Position numbers and translations under genes: made by a program. From the NCBI GenBank assembly GCA_027493615.1, contig JAOSKK010000005.1, forward strand, positions 124,001 through 188,000: 64,000 nucleotides of DNA, written 5' to 3'. Source of the DNA: Verrucomicrobiota bacterium (GTDB lineage: Bacteria > Verrucomicrobiota > Verrucomicrobiia > Limisphaerales > J093). The notes under the pieces were generated by a model that made no database searches, was not told the DNA's origin, and was given only the letters and a program-made list of their open reading frames with translations. Shown here piece after piece: positions 38,765-46,561 of this stretch. The first letter of the stretch is position 1. Each line of letters opens with the position of its first letter.

Positions 38765-38980
38765 ATGAACCCGACCACGCGCATTTCCGGCAGGTGGCTC
38801 GACCCTTCCTCCCCCGAGGGGAAAGCCTCCCTGGCCGAGTGGGACTGGGAGCGGATGTGCCTCAAGAGCCAGTTGCCACTCTACGGGATCTTCCCGGCCA
38901 AACTCAACGCCGAAGACAGCCGCACCGGCCGGCCCGAGGGCGACGCTTCGCCGGCATCGGGAACGGATTCGGCCGCGTAA
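38765..38980 (+). CDS. Small hypothetical protein starting MNPTTRISGR
   Basis: 71 codons. The first ten codons are nearly the same as those of another short frame at 39096 (MNPTTQISGR), but the two then diverge. The middle (AEWDWERMCLKSQLPLYG) looks protein-like. No family recognised. It may be a small real gene or part of the dispersed repeats. Confidence 0.3.
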   Translation: MNPTTRISGRWLDPSSPEGKASLAEWDWERMCLKSQLPLYGIFPAKLNAEDSRTGRPEGDASPASGTDSAA

Positions 38981-39095
38981 GACGGGCCACGTCTTCCCCC
39001 CTTTCGCCCGGTGTCCAGGGCCGCGGAGGCCCCGCTGGCTGTGGTGGACCTTGACGGAGACGCCCTCAGCGGGAACGTTCAGAAGGCGCAAGCGT

Positions 39096-39335
39096 ATGAA
39101 TCCGACCACGCAGATTTCCGGGCGCGTGCTGAGCGGTGATGCTTCGGCAAGCGTGCGGAGCGCGCAAAACGGTCGGCGCGGGCGCTGGTGGCGCGGGATC
39201 CGGGAGTCTCCGCCCTGGGCGCCGTCGGCCGAGCGGCGAGCCGGCTGCCTGAACGATAAGGGCCCAGCGGCCTGTGCCGTGCACCGCTTCGCGGCCGCTG
39301 GGCGTGTGTCAACTGGTGTCGAGGCGGGCGGCTGA
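39096..39335 (+). CDS. Short frame sharing its first ten codons with 38765
   Basis: 79 codons. After MNPTTQISGRVLSGDAS the translation is Arg/Gly-rich, and the frame runs into the hairpin and into the end of the IS66 transposase on the other strand. Probably a duplicated gene start with no intact gene behind it. Confidence 0.2.
   Translation: MNPTTQISGRVLSGDASASVRSAQNGRRGRWWRGIRESPPWAPSAERRAGCLNDKGPAACAVHRFAAAGRVSTGVEAGG
39262..39303. terminator. Hairpin downstream of IS66 tnpC
   Basis: GCCCAGCGGCC at 39262-39272 pairs with GGCCGCTGGGC at 39293-39303 (11 bp, 20-nt loop), just past the tnpC stop on the minus strand. It is either a terminator or part of the element end. Confidence 0.5.
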
Positions 39336-40905
39336 CTTCGGGTAGTTCCAGGGTAGCCAGGCTTGCGGGACCCGTTGGACGGCCTCGGGGTGGGTCGCAA
39401 TGGCCAGGAGATAGTCGAACGGATTGACGGCGTTGAGTCGAGCGGTGTGGATCAAACTCATGAAGAGGTCGCCGGTCCGAGCGCCGTTGAGGGTTTTGTA
39501 GCTGAGGCTGTTCTTGCGGTGCAGGATGGCCATCTTCAGGGCGCGTTCGCAGATGTTTGTTATCCAGGGGCGCGCCCGCCTGGCGCAGGAACAAGGTCAA
39601 CGGCTGCCAGTGGCGGAGCATGTAGCCCATGGCCTCGCCCAAACCGGAGTTGGGCTCGACAAGCTTGTCGTCGAGTTGTCGCTGCATCCAGGCCTGGAGC
39701 GCTTCCATGACGGGCTGGCTGTGGGTCTGGTGATGCGCCAGCCGCTGCTCGGCGCTGAGCCCCCGTTCCTTGGCCTCGGCGTCCACCCGGTACACATGCC
39801 CCAGGGCTTCGAGCACGTGGCGGCACTGGGCGGGGAACTGCCCGACGAGGCTCACGAACTCTCGGCGACCATGGCTCAGGCAAAGGGCCAGGAGGGTGGC
39901 CAGCTCCGGGGGTGAGGTTGCGCGAGAGCGCGTCGCACATCTGGATGGGGGTTTCGCGTTGGGCGCTGCGCTCCCGTAACACGTCGGCCAGGTTCTCGCC
40001 AGCGTGTTGCCAGCCGGTGAAGTAGAGCGCCACCGGGTGGGCGTCCACGTAGGCCAGCACGTTGGTGGTGAAGGTGCCCTTGCGTTCCGGGTCGATCTGG
40101 GCGGCGGTGGCGCTGCCCGCTCGCCGCAAGTCGAGGATCCGCATCGTGGTGTCATCGTGGTGGAAGAGGGGCGACTGGGCCGCCAGGGTGATCAACGCCT
40201 CCAGGATCGGCCGGGCCGCCTGGACCAGCGGTTGCATCACCTCCCACTGGGTGGAGGCGGGCAAGGGAACGCCCAGGCTCTGTTGCAGGCGCGCCAGCCG
40301 GTAATGCGGCATGCCGGTGCCGTAACGCAAGAGGGCCACCGTCGCCCCCACGCTCGGATCATACTTCTGGGTTCCCGCTTCCGGGCGGTGCCGGGGCCGT
40401 GAACACCGCGCCACAGGTATCACAGCGCAGCCGCTCGAGTTGGTAGCCGGTGGCCGCGATCGGCGGCGCGCCCACGATGCGCAGCAGCAGTGCCGGGGTC
40501 CGCTGCGCCCGCAACGTGCCCTGGGGACACTGGGGACAAGGATCCCCGGCCTGGCGCTCGGGATGGGGTACCCGCACCCAGCGGGCGCCGGTGTAAGCTT
40601 TGGCTTTGGTGCGGCCATGCCCTGGGCGCTTGGGCTTGGGTCCGGGGCGGGTCGGAGCGGGGGCGCCGCCGGGGGCAGACCTGATCGGTCTTCTCGGTCT
40701 TCGGGCCGAAGAGCAGGTGGCGCAGCTTGCGGAGCGTCAAGGCGGGATCCTGCTCGATGCGGGCGAGCAACTCGGGCAGGGCGTGGCTCATCCCTTCAAT
40801 GAGCCGGTAATCCTCCGCGCTGACCCCCGGACGCACCCGGGCCAGGAACGCGGCCCGCTCGGCCTCAGTCAGGGTCAAGGTGGCAAACTGGGCCGCGGTC
40901 CTCAT
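39309..40905 (-). CDS. tnpC: IS66-family transposase TnpC, at least four frameshifts
   Basis: Starts at ATG 40905 (MRTAAQFATLTLTEAERAAF), overlapping the DUF4338 stop. In order: the N-terminal helix ending KLRHLLFGPKTEKTD, a zinc finger (CPQCPQG and CDTCGA), the catalytic region with TGMPHYRLARLQQSLG, FHHDDTTMRILDL and KGTFTTNVLAYVD, then MCDALSRN, and a C-terminal part with LSAEQRLAHHQTHSQPVMEAL, LRHWQPLTLFL and a tail (YKTLNGARTGDLFMSLIHTA). All parts are in the right order but in different frames. Either degraded or hit by several indel errors. Confidence 0.82.
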
Positions 40906-41786
40906 GGGGTCCGGAGCCAATGCTCGCGGAAGTGGCGGTTGAGCGGATAGACCCAGAACTCCTTGATCGAGACCGTGGGCGTCGGGGTCTTGGACTTGGT
41001 GCCCCAGCCCGCCGAGCGCCCGACGCAGATCCAGTTGGCCGCCCGGTAGCAGGTGCCCGGGAAGCGCTCGGTGTCCACGAAGCTCTCCAGCAGGTCAATC
41101 CGATGGTGGTAGAGGGCCTGCCAGTCGGCGCTGATCCGCCGGGCGATCCGGCTCAAGAGGTGCGTGGCCAGACCGGGCACGTGCACCCAGGGCGCGATCA
41201 GGAAACGGGTGTTGTAGGCGATGCGGTGGAGCTGGTGCCGATAGGCCTGCTTGGGCGCGCCGACGAACGCATCGCGCAAGTCCAGTTGGCGCGGGGCCGA
41301 ACTCCACCCCAGGCAGGCCAGGGTCGTTCCCCCGCCCACACCAGATACTTGAGGTGCTCGCCCACCGGACGGCGGTAGCCCAGGTAGTGATAGCGGCTGA
41401 GCAGGTGGGCGAAGAGCGCCTCGCTTTCGGTCCGCCGCACCAAGGCGACCGTCAACGGTCCCAACGACGCCACCGTTCCGGTCAAGGGCGTCGTGTCGTA
41501 GGGCGGCACCGCGGCCACGTGCCGATGGCCGATCGCGTTGTTCGGAGGGGACTGGCGTTTGGCCGGCAGCTCCAGGTGACCGGCCCGCTGCAGGGCCAGG
41601 AGCAGACTGCGGCACACCATGTCCCGCGGCTGGCCATTGGGCTGCACCCACCCCCAGGCCGCGCACACCTTGACCGAGAGCTGGCGCCGGCTCAGGTCCG
41701 GGTGTTGGGCGATCAAGCCGCGCAGAAAGGCGACGTCTGCCTCTCGAAGGAGGCGTCCGCGAAAAGCTCAGCACCACGTCCGACAC
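40902..41786 (-). CDS. DUF4338 family protein inside the IS66-type element, frameshifted
   Basis: About 294 residues. The likely start is GTG 41786 (MSDVVLSF then RGRLLREADVAFLRGLIAQ when one T is dropped from the run at 41762-41765). Features are DLSRRQLSVKVCAAWGW, then RDMVCRSLLLALQRAGHLELP, LLSRYHYLGYRRPVGEHLKY, and GWSSAPRQLDLRDAFVGA. A second shift lies near 41330. The C-terminus (STERF-like segment, WVYPLNRHFREHWL) is typical of DUF4338. DruA of the Druantia defence system contains this domain; the biochemical role is unknown. Here its stop overlaps the tnpC start, so it is part of the transposon. Confidence 0.75.
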   Translation of the reverse strand: MSDVVLSFSRTPPSRGRRRLSARLDRPTPGPEPAPALGQGVRGLGVGAAQWPAAGHGVPQSAPGPAAGRSPGAAGQTPVPSEQRDRPSARGRGAALRHDALDRNGGVVGTVDGRLGAADRKRGALRPPAQPLSLPGLPPSGGRAPQVSGVGGGTTLACLGWSSAPRQLDLRDAFVGAPKQAYRHQLHRIAYNTRFLIAPWVHVPGLATHLLSRIARRISADWQALYHHRIDLLESFVDTERFPGTCYRAANWICVGRSAGWGTKSKTPTPTVSIKEFWVYPLNRHFREHWLRTP

Positions 41787-41850
41787 GGCGCCCAGTGTAG
41801 CGGGGGGCGCGTGGAACGCTATTGATTTCAGCGGAAAAGTTGCCGCTCGG

Positions 41851-42219
41851 TTAACCCGCGGCGGCCACGGGCACCCGGCGCCAGAGCGGGGCGGTCTGCG
41901 CCTGGGTGGGATCCCCGTTCCACAAGAGCAGGTGCAACTGGTGCGGCTCCAGCGCGAGTGCGGCACCGGTCGCCGGCCGGGGCCAGGCGCGGAAGCGCCC
42001 TTGGGAAAGGCGCTTCTGACAGAGCCAGAACCCCTGGCCGTCGTAGATCAGACACTTGAGGGCGTGCCGGCGGCGGGAACAGAACACGAAGAGCGTCCCG
42101 AGCAGCGGATCGCTGGCCAGGACCTGGCGACAGAGGGCGGCCAGGCCATCAATGCCTTTGCGGAAGTCGACCGGCTCCACCGCGACCAGGATCCGCATCT
42201 GCGGCGTGATCTGGATCAT
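41851..42219 (-). CDS. tnpB: IS66 accessory protein TnpB
   Basis: 122 residues from ATG 42219. MIQITPQMRILVAVEPVDFRKGIDGLAAL and LGTLFVFCSRRRHALKCLIYDGQGFWL match IS66 Orf2/TnpB. The frame is intact. It begins in an ATGA overlap with the tnpA-like gene. Needed for IS66 transposition in known elements, mechanism unclear. Confidence 0.92.
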   Translation of the reverse strand: MIQITPQMRILVAVEPVDFRKGIDGLAALCRQVLASDPLLGTLFVFCSRRRHALKCLIYDGQGFWLCQKRLSQGRFRAWPRPATGAALALEPHQLHLLLWNGDPTQAQTAPLWRRVPVAAAG

Positions 42220-42647
42220 CGCGGGCGCCTCCAGAAACTCTGGGCCAGAGCGACCAGGGCGGCGGTGTCCCCGCCCAGGCGCAGCGTCATGCGGGCGGCG
42301 CCACCGTCGCAGAGTTCCACCACCGACTCGCCCGCACGGACCTCGGGAAAGGTCGCCACCTTCACTTCGACGAACTCCGGCCGCCGCGGCGCCCCTGGGG
42401 CTGGCGCTCGGCCCTCGGGGGCCACGACCACGGCCGGGGCGGATGCCGCCACGCGCTCGCGCAGCTTGTAGTAATCCAGGTGCAGGGTGCGGGCGACGGT
42501 GCTGGCCCCCTGGCCGCGGGCCGATTGCGCCGCCGCCCGCCACAAGCCTTCGGGCAGAGGGGCGCGTCCGGATTGCCTCCGGCGCCACGTGGCCAGTTGC
42601 CGCTGCAGTTGGTTCAGGTCGGTCGTCGAAAACGTCTTGGCTCTCAT
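42216..42647 (-). CDS. tnpA: IS66 accessory protein TnpA-like (Orf1)
   Basis: 143 residues from ATG 42647 (MRAKTFSTTDLNQLQRQL). It carries a helix-turn-helix (ASTVARTLHLDYYKLRERV) and a short beta-rich tail (FVEVKVATFPEVRAGES). Position and the ATGA overlap with tnpB identify it as the first IS66 gene. Intact. Confidence 0.75.
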   Translation of the reverse strand: MRAKTFSTTDLNQLQRQLATWRRRQSGRAPLPEGLWRAAAQSARGQGASTVARTLHLDYYKLRERVAASAPAVVVAPEGRAPAPGAPRRPEFVEVKVATFPEVRAGESVVELCDGGAARMTLRLGGDTAALVALAQSFWRRPR

Positions 42648-43079
42648 GGGGGGTTCCCCGGGTGATCGCCGCCGGAAGAACCCCCCCTGTCCCGGGGGCC
42701 CCCCCCGCCCCGGAAGAACAGACGAGCGGCGGGGCCCCGGCCCGCCGGCCCGAACCCAGGGGGGATGGGGTTGGGGGTTTCGGGGCGGGGAGGGGGGGGG
42801 CGGGGAAGCCGGCTGTTGGGGCCGCGAAGCTCCGGGAGTTCAGCGTCCCGATCAGCGCCATCGCCGCCGCACGAATCCCGCTCTTCCTCGAAGACCTCGG
42901 GTTGACGCCACGGACGGCGAGGCCGGCCAGGTGGCGGCGGGGCGTCCGCCGGCCTGCCGCTGGGCATCAGCGGAGCCACGGCCGCACTCCCGACGCCGTG
43001 CCCGACGGTACGGGCTGGCTCTTTTCCGCCGTGCCTGCCGGCGGCGGTTTGGCATTCAGGAACGGGAGCGGTTGCGTCC
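42648..43079. other. GC-rich region with long C and G tracts
   Basis: No gene seen. 42680-42810 alternates C-rich and G-rich runs of up to nine bases. From about 42897 on there is a fragment of the dispersed GC-rich repeat (CAGGTGGCGGCGGGGCG). Probably the outer flank of the IS66-type element. Confidence 0.5.
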
Positions 43080-43517
43080 TCAACTTGGCGATGGGACACG
43101 GAGGATCTTGTGGAATAGCCTGAGGATTTGCAGCGTAGCCACAGACGCTCCGGCGAGCAGTGCGATCCACAACGAGAACAGTACGTGGTGGGTTTGGAAG
43201 TCGGCGAAGAAGCTCAGAAGACTGTAGATCACGAGCCCCAGCAACCAGTAGATCGCCACGGAGAACATTCGCAGCATGTCATTGAACCTGCCGTGCTTGC
43301 GGAGGGTTGAGACCACAAAATTATCCGTCATCGAGCAGAGCAGGGCCTGGCCGGTCGCCAAGAAACCCACAGCGATCCCACTGATGTCGAGTACCGCGGA
43401 AATCAGGTCTTCGCCGCGGGGCGGGTAGGTGGACGGAAGCCATAATGCGTGCGTCGCCCCAAACAGCGCTGCCGCGGCCACAGGCAGCCATCTTTCGATG
43501 TTCGCGCGAAGCGTCAT
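43080..43517 (-). CDS. Membrane protein with about four TM helices, unknown function
   Basis: 145 residues from ATG 43517. Hydrophobic helices: LPVAAAALFGATHALWL, LISAVLDISGIAVGFLATG, VAIYWLLGLVIYSLLSFF and VLFSLWIALLAGASVATLQIL. A short charged loop (RKHGRFNDML) separates the middle pair. It begins 4 nt after the stop of the 43522 gene and is certainly in the same operon. The pairing of a soluble protein with a small membrane protein is common in two-gene defence or toxin systems, but I recognise no named one. Confidence 0.7.
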   Translation of the reverse strand: MTLRANIERWLPVAAAALFGATHALWLPSTYPPRGEDLISAVLDISGIAVGFLATGQALLCSMTDNFVVSTLRKHGRFNDMLRMFSVAIYWLLGLVIYSLLSFFADFQTHHVLFSLWIALLAGASVATLQILRLFHKILRVPSPS

Positions 43518-43521
43518 TAAT

Positions 43522-44376
43522 TCAGATCAAGTCACCCAAGCGCTGGCGCCAGGCGTCCCGAAGGCACTCGATCCGGCGTCGGTAGAATTCATCCATTTGC
43601 GGCGCTGGTTCGACCTGGCATTGGACTTTCACGGTCGCGTCTATGAAGTCAAGCACCTCGAGATGGCCGCCGGCCTCAGCAGACGCCGCCACCTCAAGTT
43701 TCTTGATTTCGTGGCCACCCGCCCGCAACGCCAGCGCCTGTTTGACGAACGCGACGATTCGATCCATCGCCAACTTGCCTTTGCGGACGCGCCCCATCCC
43801 AAAGCTCACCTTCATCTGGTAAGAACCAAGCTGCTGAGCTGCATCAATGATGTCGTTGAGAGCCGCTCCCTTCACGCTCTCATTGTCGAGTTTCGGTACC
43901 ACGACCCCGAACTCCAGCCGTCGCGCCCAAGTATGCCTCGCCAACTGCTCGACTGCGGTCGCCTTGAGCACTGGTTCAAACAGGATCCCCTTTTCCAGTT
44001 TTCGCATCTGCTGCACGTAGAATCCGAACGCCGATGCCATGATTCCACCGCGGTTCTTCTGGAAGACGAGATACCTGGTAGAGGGCGAGTACAGAAACGC
44101 GTTTGTTTCGCCCATCCCCTCATCTTCATCCTTGAGCACTGGGCGCTCGCCACCGCTCACTTTCGCAACGAACGCCGGCTCATTTAGCCGGATTCGGATG
44201 ATGTCTCCGGTCATGAACTCGCCATCCTCTTCGAGCACGCGTAACCGGCAGACCCCATCCTTGAAACTCCAATTCCGTGCCTCCTCGCCGCCGAGGTTGC
44301 GGATCCCGCGGAGCTGCTCATCGAAACCGATGGCCGCATCAAGACGGTAAAAGTCCACGCGCACATGCTTTGTCAT
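43522..44376 (-). CDS. Uncharacterised soluble protein, first gene of a two-gene module (DUF6731-like?)
   Basis: 284 residues from ATG 44376 (MTKHVRVDFYRLDAAIGFDE). Beta-rich N-terminal half with GDIIRIRLNEPAF, then NAFLYSPSTRYLVFQKNRGG; the C-terminal half is mixed. The length and the VRVDFYRL opening remind me of DUF6731 proteins, with low certainty. No nuclease, ATPase or NADase motif is visible. GC content is clearly lower than in the flanking repeats, which suggests acquisition. The membrane protein gene starts 4 nt downstream. Confidence 0.55.
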   Translation of the reverse strand: MTKHVRVDFYRLDAAIGFDEQLRGIRNLGGEEARNWSFKDGVCRLRVLEEDGEFMTGDIIRIRLNEPAFVAKVSGGERPVLKDEDEGMGETNAFLYSPSTRYLVFQKNRGGIMASAFGFYVQQMRKLEKGILFEPVLKATAVEQLARHTWARRLEFGVVVPKLDNESVKGAALNDIIDAAQQLGSYQMKVSFGMGRVRKGKLAMDRIVAFVKQALALRAGGHEIKKLEVAASAEAGGHLEVLDFIDATVKVQCQVEPAPQMDEFYRRRIECLRDAWRQRLGDLI

Positions 44377-44921
44377 AGGGGTACCGGCGCGCAGTCTGTC
44401 ATCACATCACTGCCGGTCAACACGCTATCTCGGCAAAGTCGCCCCGGTCGGCGAGTTGGCCGCGGGCCTCGCTTGGTTCGATTCCTCGGGGAGGGATTGA
44501 CCGGTTGACGCCCTGGACAGCGCGGTCGACCAGGTGGCGGCGGGGCTTCCGCCGAGAGGCTGCCGCCCCGAGGCGGGCCCTCGGCCGGACGGCGGCCACC
44601 GCTGCCAGTCGGTTCAAGGAAGGGATGCGATCCACGCGAGCATGTGACGGCCCGCTGGGCCGACCAGGTCAACGGCCAGTTCGGATCGGGAGCCTTCGGC
44701 CTTTGGCCGGCGTCCGGCTCTTCCGGCGCGGGCCGGATCCAGGAGCGCCGGCTGGCAAGGCGAGCTGGTCCGCCAAGCGCCCTGGAACTCGCCGCCTCCG
44801 CCTGGCTGGCGCAGGGCTGCCCCCCCCATGGCGGGCGGCAGGCTGCCCTCCTGGACGCTCCGGGAAAGCGAAGCGCCGGCAATCCAGGAGGACAGCCGGC
44901 GCAGAGCGGGCGGGAACGCGT
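44377..44921. other. GC-rich stretch with dispersed-repeat fragments, no gene
   Basis: Contains GGCGAGTTGGCCGCGGGC (about 44450), GCGGTCGACCAGGTGGCGGC (about 44521) and a GGCCGACCAGGTCAACGGCC-type unit (about 44659), all relatives of the tandem at 38341-38712. No credible coding sequence. Confidence 0.55.
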
Positions 44922-45185
44922 TTAGTCGACGGCGCCTTCGGGGAGTTCTCCGGGCCATTGATCGTTGACCGATTCCTCGATCACAACCTGGTCGCGAAAG
45001 CCCGCTGCCGAAAGAACGGCTCTCGCGACCTCATCAATGGCCAAATGCGTCTTCGGCGTTCGCCTGGTGATTCGATTCAGGGCGGCCTGGATCCGGGCGT
45101 CTGCACACTCCCAGACGTCCCCGTTGAAGTGGCACGCATGCCCGGCAACGACGGCCCGTAGCCGGCCTGTGTGAGGGATGCTCAA
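44922..45185 (-). CDS. Small hypothetical protein downstream of the phage repressor
   Basis: 87 residues. MSIPHTGRLRAVVAGHACHFNG then a helical part (RIQAALNRITRRTPKTHLAIDEVARAVLS). Its ATG at 45185 overlaps the preceding gene's stop. No family recognised. Confidence 0.5.
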   Translation of the reverse strand: MSIPHTGRLRAVVAGHACHFNGDVWECADARIQAALNRITRRTPKTHLAIDEVARAVLSAAGFRDQVVIEESVNDQWPGELPEGAVD

Positions 45186-45487
45186 GACCGGGCAGGAAGC
45201 GGTTCATCCATCGGCCGGAGGGCCCGGATCAGTTGGGCGGCCCGATCGAGCCGCCCGGCGATGTCCCGGAGCTGTGACCGGGAGAACCCGGAGCTGAGGT
45301 GGTTCGAGGCGAGCATTTCCGCCGCCTGGGTGCTCACGTTGGCCAGCAGCGTGATTGCGCAGTCGTGGTCATGGGCCACGTCAGCGCACAGCATTCGCAC
45401 GGCAAGACACGCCCCCACCGCGTTGTCGGCGGCTTGTGTTTTCGGGGCTGCGATCCTACGGTGCGCACGGACTTGGGTGTTTTTCAT
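45182..45487 (-). CDS. Small hypothetical protein, phage region
   Basis: 101 residues, helical, beginning MKNTQVRAHRRIAAPK. The centre has a Cys/His/Asp-rich stretch (CADVAHDHDCAITLL). It lies 66 nt after the repressor stop and overlaps the next gene by ATGA, so the three form an operon. Function unknown. Confidence 0.5.
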   Translation of the reverse strand: MKNTQVRAHRRIAAPKTQAADNAVGACLAVRMLCADVAHDHDCAITLLANVSTQAAEMLASNHLSSGFSRSQLRDIAGRLDRAAQLIRALRPMDEPLPARS

Positions 45488-45553
45488 CGTCGATGGGTTT
45501 CATCTGGGTCCTGGCCTGGCCGGTGTTAGCGCACCGACCGGGCCGCTTTGGTT

Positions 45554-46300
45554 TCAGCTCCCACGACTCTCCTCCTGCTCGACCCAGTGAAGCAGGCGGA
45601 GCGTCGTCTCACCGCCGGGAGCCGTCCTCCCGGCCAGCCATTCCGAAACTCGAGGCCGAGGCACGCCAAGAAAATCAGCTAGCGCCGCCTTCTTCCCTGG
45701 GGCACTGGCAGATTTTCGCACTCGTGCTATGAGCTTATCGAGTTCGGCTTCCACGCCCTTTCTGTTACTTACTTCCGTAATGTTTGGCAAGAACTTATTC
45801 GGCAAGTGAGGACGCAGCGATTCAGCCAAGATGCCCGCAGCATCCAACGACTGCGCCGAAAGCGGACGCGACTTGAGGATGGCAATGATCTGATCGAGTA
45901 CCTCCGACGGCGTCTTGCACACCATAGACCCTAGCATCGCCATCCCCATCGCCGCTGATTGTCTGCGGCGCTCAGCAAGTGGCTTTCGGGACAAATCATC
46001 GAGCGTCGGAAGCGGCTCTTCCATCGAGTCAAACGGATCTCCCGTCCCCTCGACAAGCCACTCTCGTTTAACCCGAAGCCGCCCGCAGATGAGATCCACC
46101 GACCTGGTGGAGAGCCCCAACCTACGCCCCCGTTCGAGCTTGCTGAGATACGCTTTGCCCAACAACACCTCGCGGCCAAACTCGTCCAGCGTCATGGCGT
46201 TGAAGAGCCTCAGCCATTTCAGCCGATCGCCGAGACCCGGCGAACATTGGACAAATGATCGGGAAACTTCTTTGTTGACTGGGTCAACTTTTGCTGGCAT
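45554..46300 (-). CDS. Phage CI-like repressor (XRE HTH)
   Basis: 248 residues. The N-terminal HTH of XRE type is around residues 25-90 (MTLDEFGREVLLGKAYLSKLERGRR). A second helix-turn-helix-like segment near the C-terminus (ALADFLGVPRPRVSEWLAGRTAP) is unusual: two DNA-binding domains in one chain. No LexA-type peptidase domain is seen. It is divergent from the Cro-like frame at 46322 with only 21 bp between the starts, the classic layout of a lysogeny switch. Confidence 0.75.
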   Translation of the reverse strand: MPAKVDPVNKEVSRSFVQCSPGLGDRLKWLRLFNAMTLDEFGREVLLGKAYLSKLERGRRLGLSTRSVDLICGRLRVKREWLVEGTGDPFDSMEEPLPTLDDLSRKPLAERRRQSAAMGMAMLGSMVCKTPSEVLDQIIAILKSRPLSAQSLDAAGILAESLRPHLPNKFLPNITEVSNRKGVEAELDKLIARVRKSASAPGKKAALADFLGVPRPRVSEWLAGRTAPGGETTLRLLHWVEQEESRGS

Positions 46301-46321
46301 TCGTTTTACCGGAACGTAGCC

Positions 46322-46561
46322 ATGAGCCCTGAAGATTGCATCGCAAAAGTGGCCCCCAGCGGAGCCAAACGCGGAAGGAAGCCGGGCGGCTTTGTCCGCT
46401 TTCCGGGGCTCAGCCGGGATGCGCGGGCACTCGGGGTCAGCCCGTCACACCTCTTTCATTGCCTCTCCGGCGCGAGGACCAGCGTGCGCCTCATGACCCG
46501 CTACCAGGCCTTGAAGGCCTCCGCTCAGCCCTCGGTTCCCCCAATCCTTGACCCCCCGAAA
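46322..46561 (+). CDS. Cro/Ner-like HTH segment, in frame with the capsid gene
   Basis: 80 codons with a helix-turn-helix (RDARALGVSPSHLFHCLSGARTSVRLMTRYQAL). There is no stop before the capsid start at 46562, so the sequence encodes an uninterrupted HTH-capsid frame. Either a stop was lost through an indel, or the two are really fused by a deletion that joined early and late phage genes. Confidence 0.55.

Larger units (their letters stand above)
39309..42647 (-). mobile_element. IS66-type element with a DUF4338 gene between tnpB and tnpC
   Basis: Minus-strand order from 42647: tnpA-like, tnpB, DUF4338, tnpC. tnpA/tnpB and DUF4338/tnpC overlap by ATGA, so the four genes form one transcript. 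The terminal inverted repeats were not found with confidence, so only the coding span is given. Confidence 0.8.

Noticed and set aside
37613..38980. 455-codon plus-strand frame
   Set aside because: Begins inside lexA on the opposite strand and runs through GC-rich repeats; only its last 71 codons look possibly coding.
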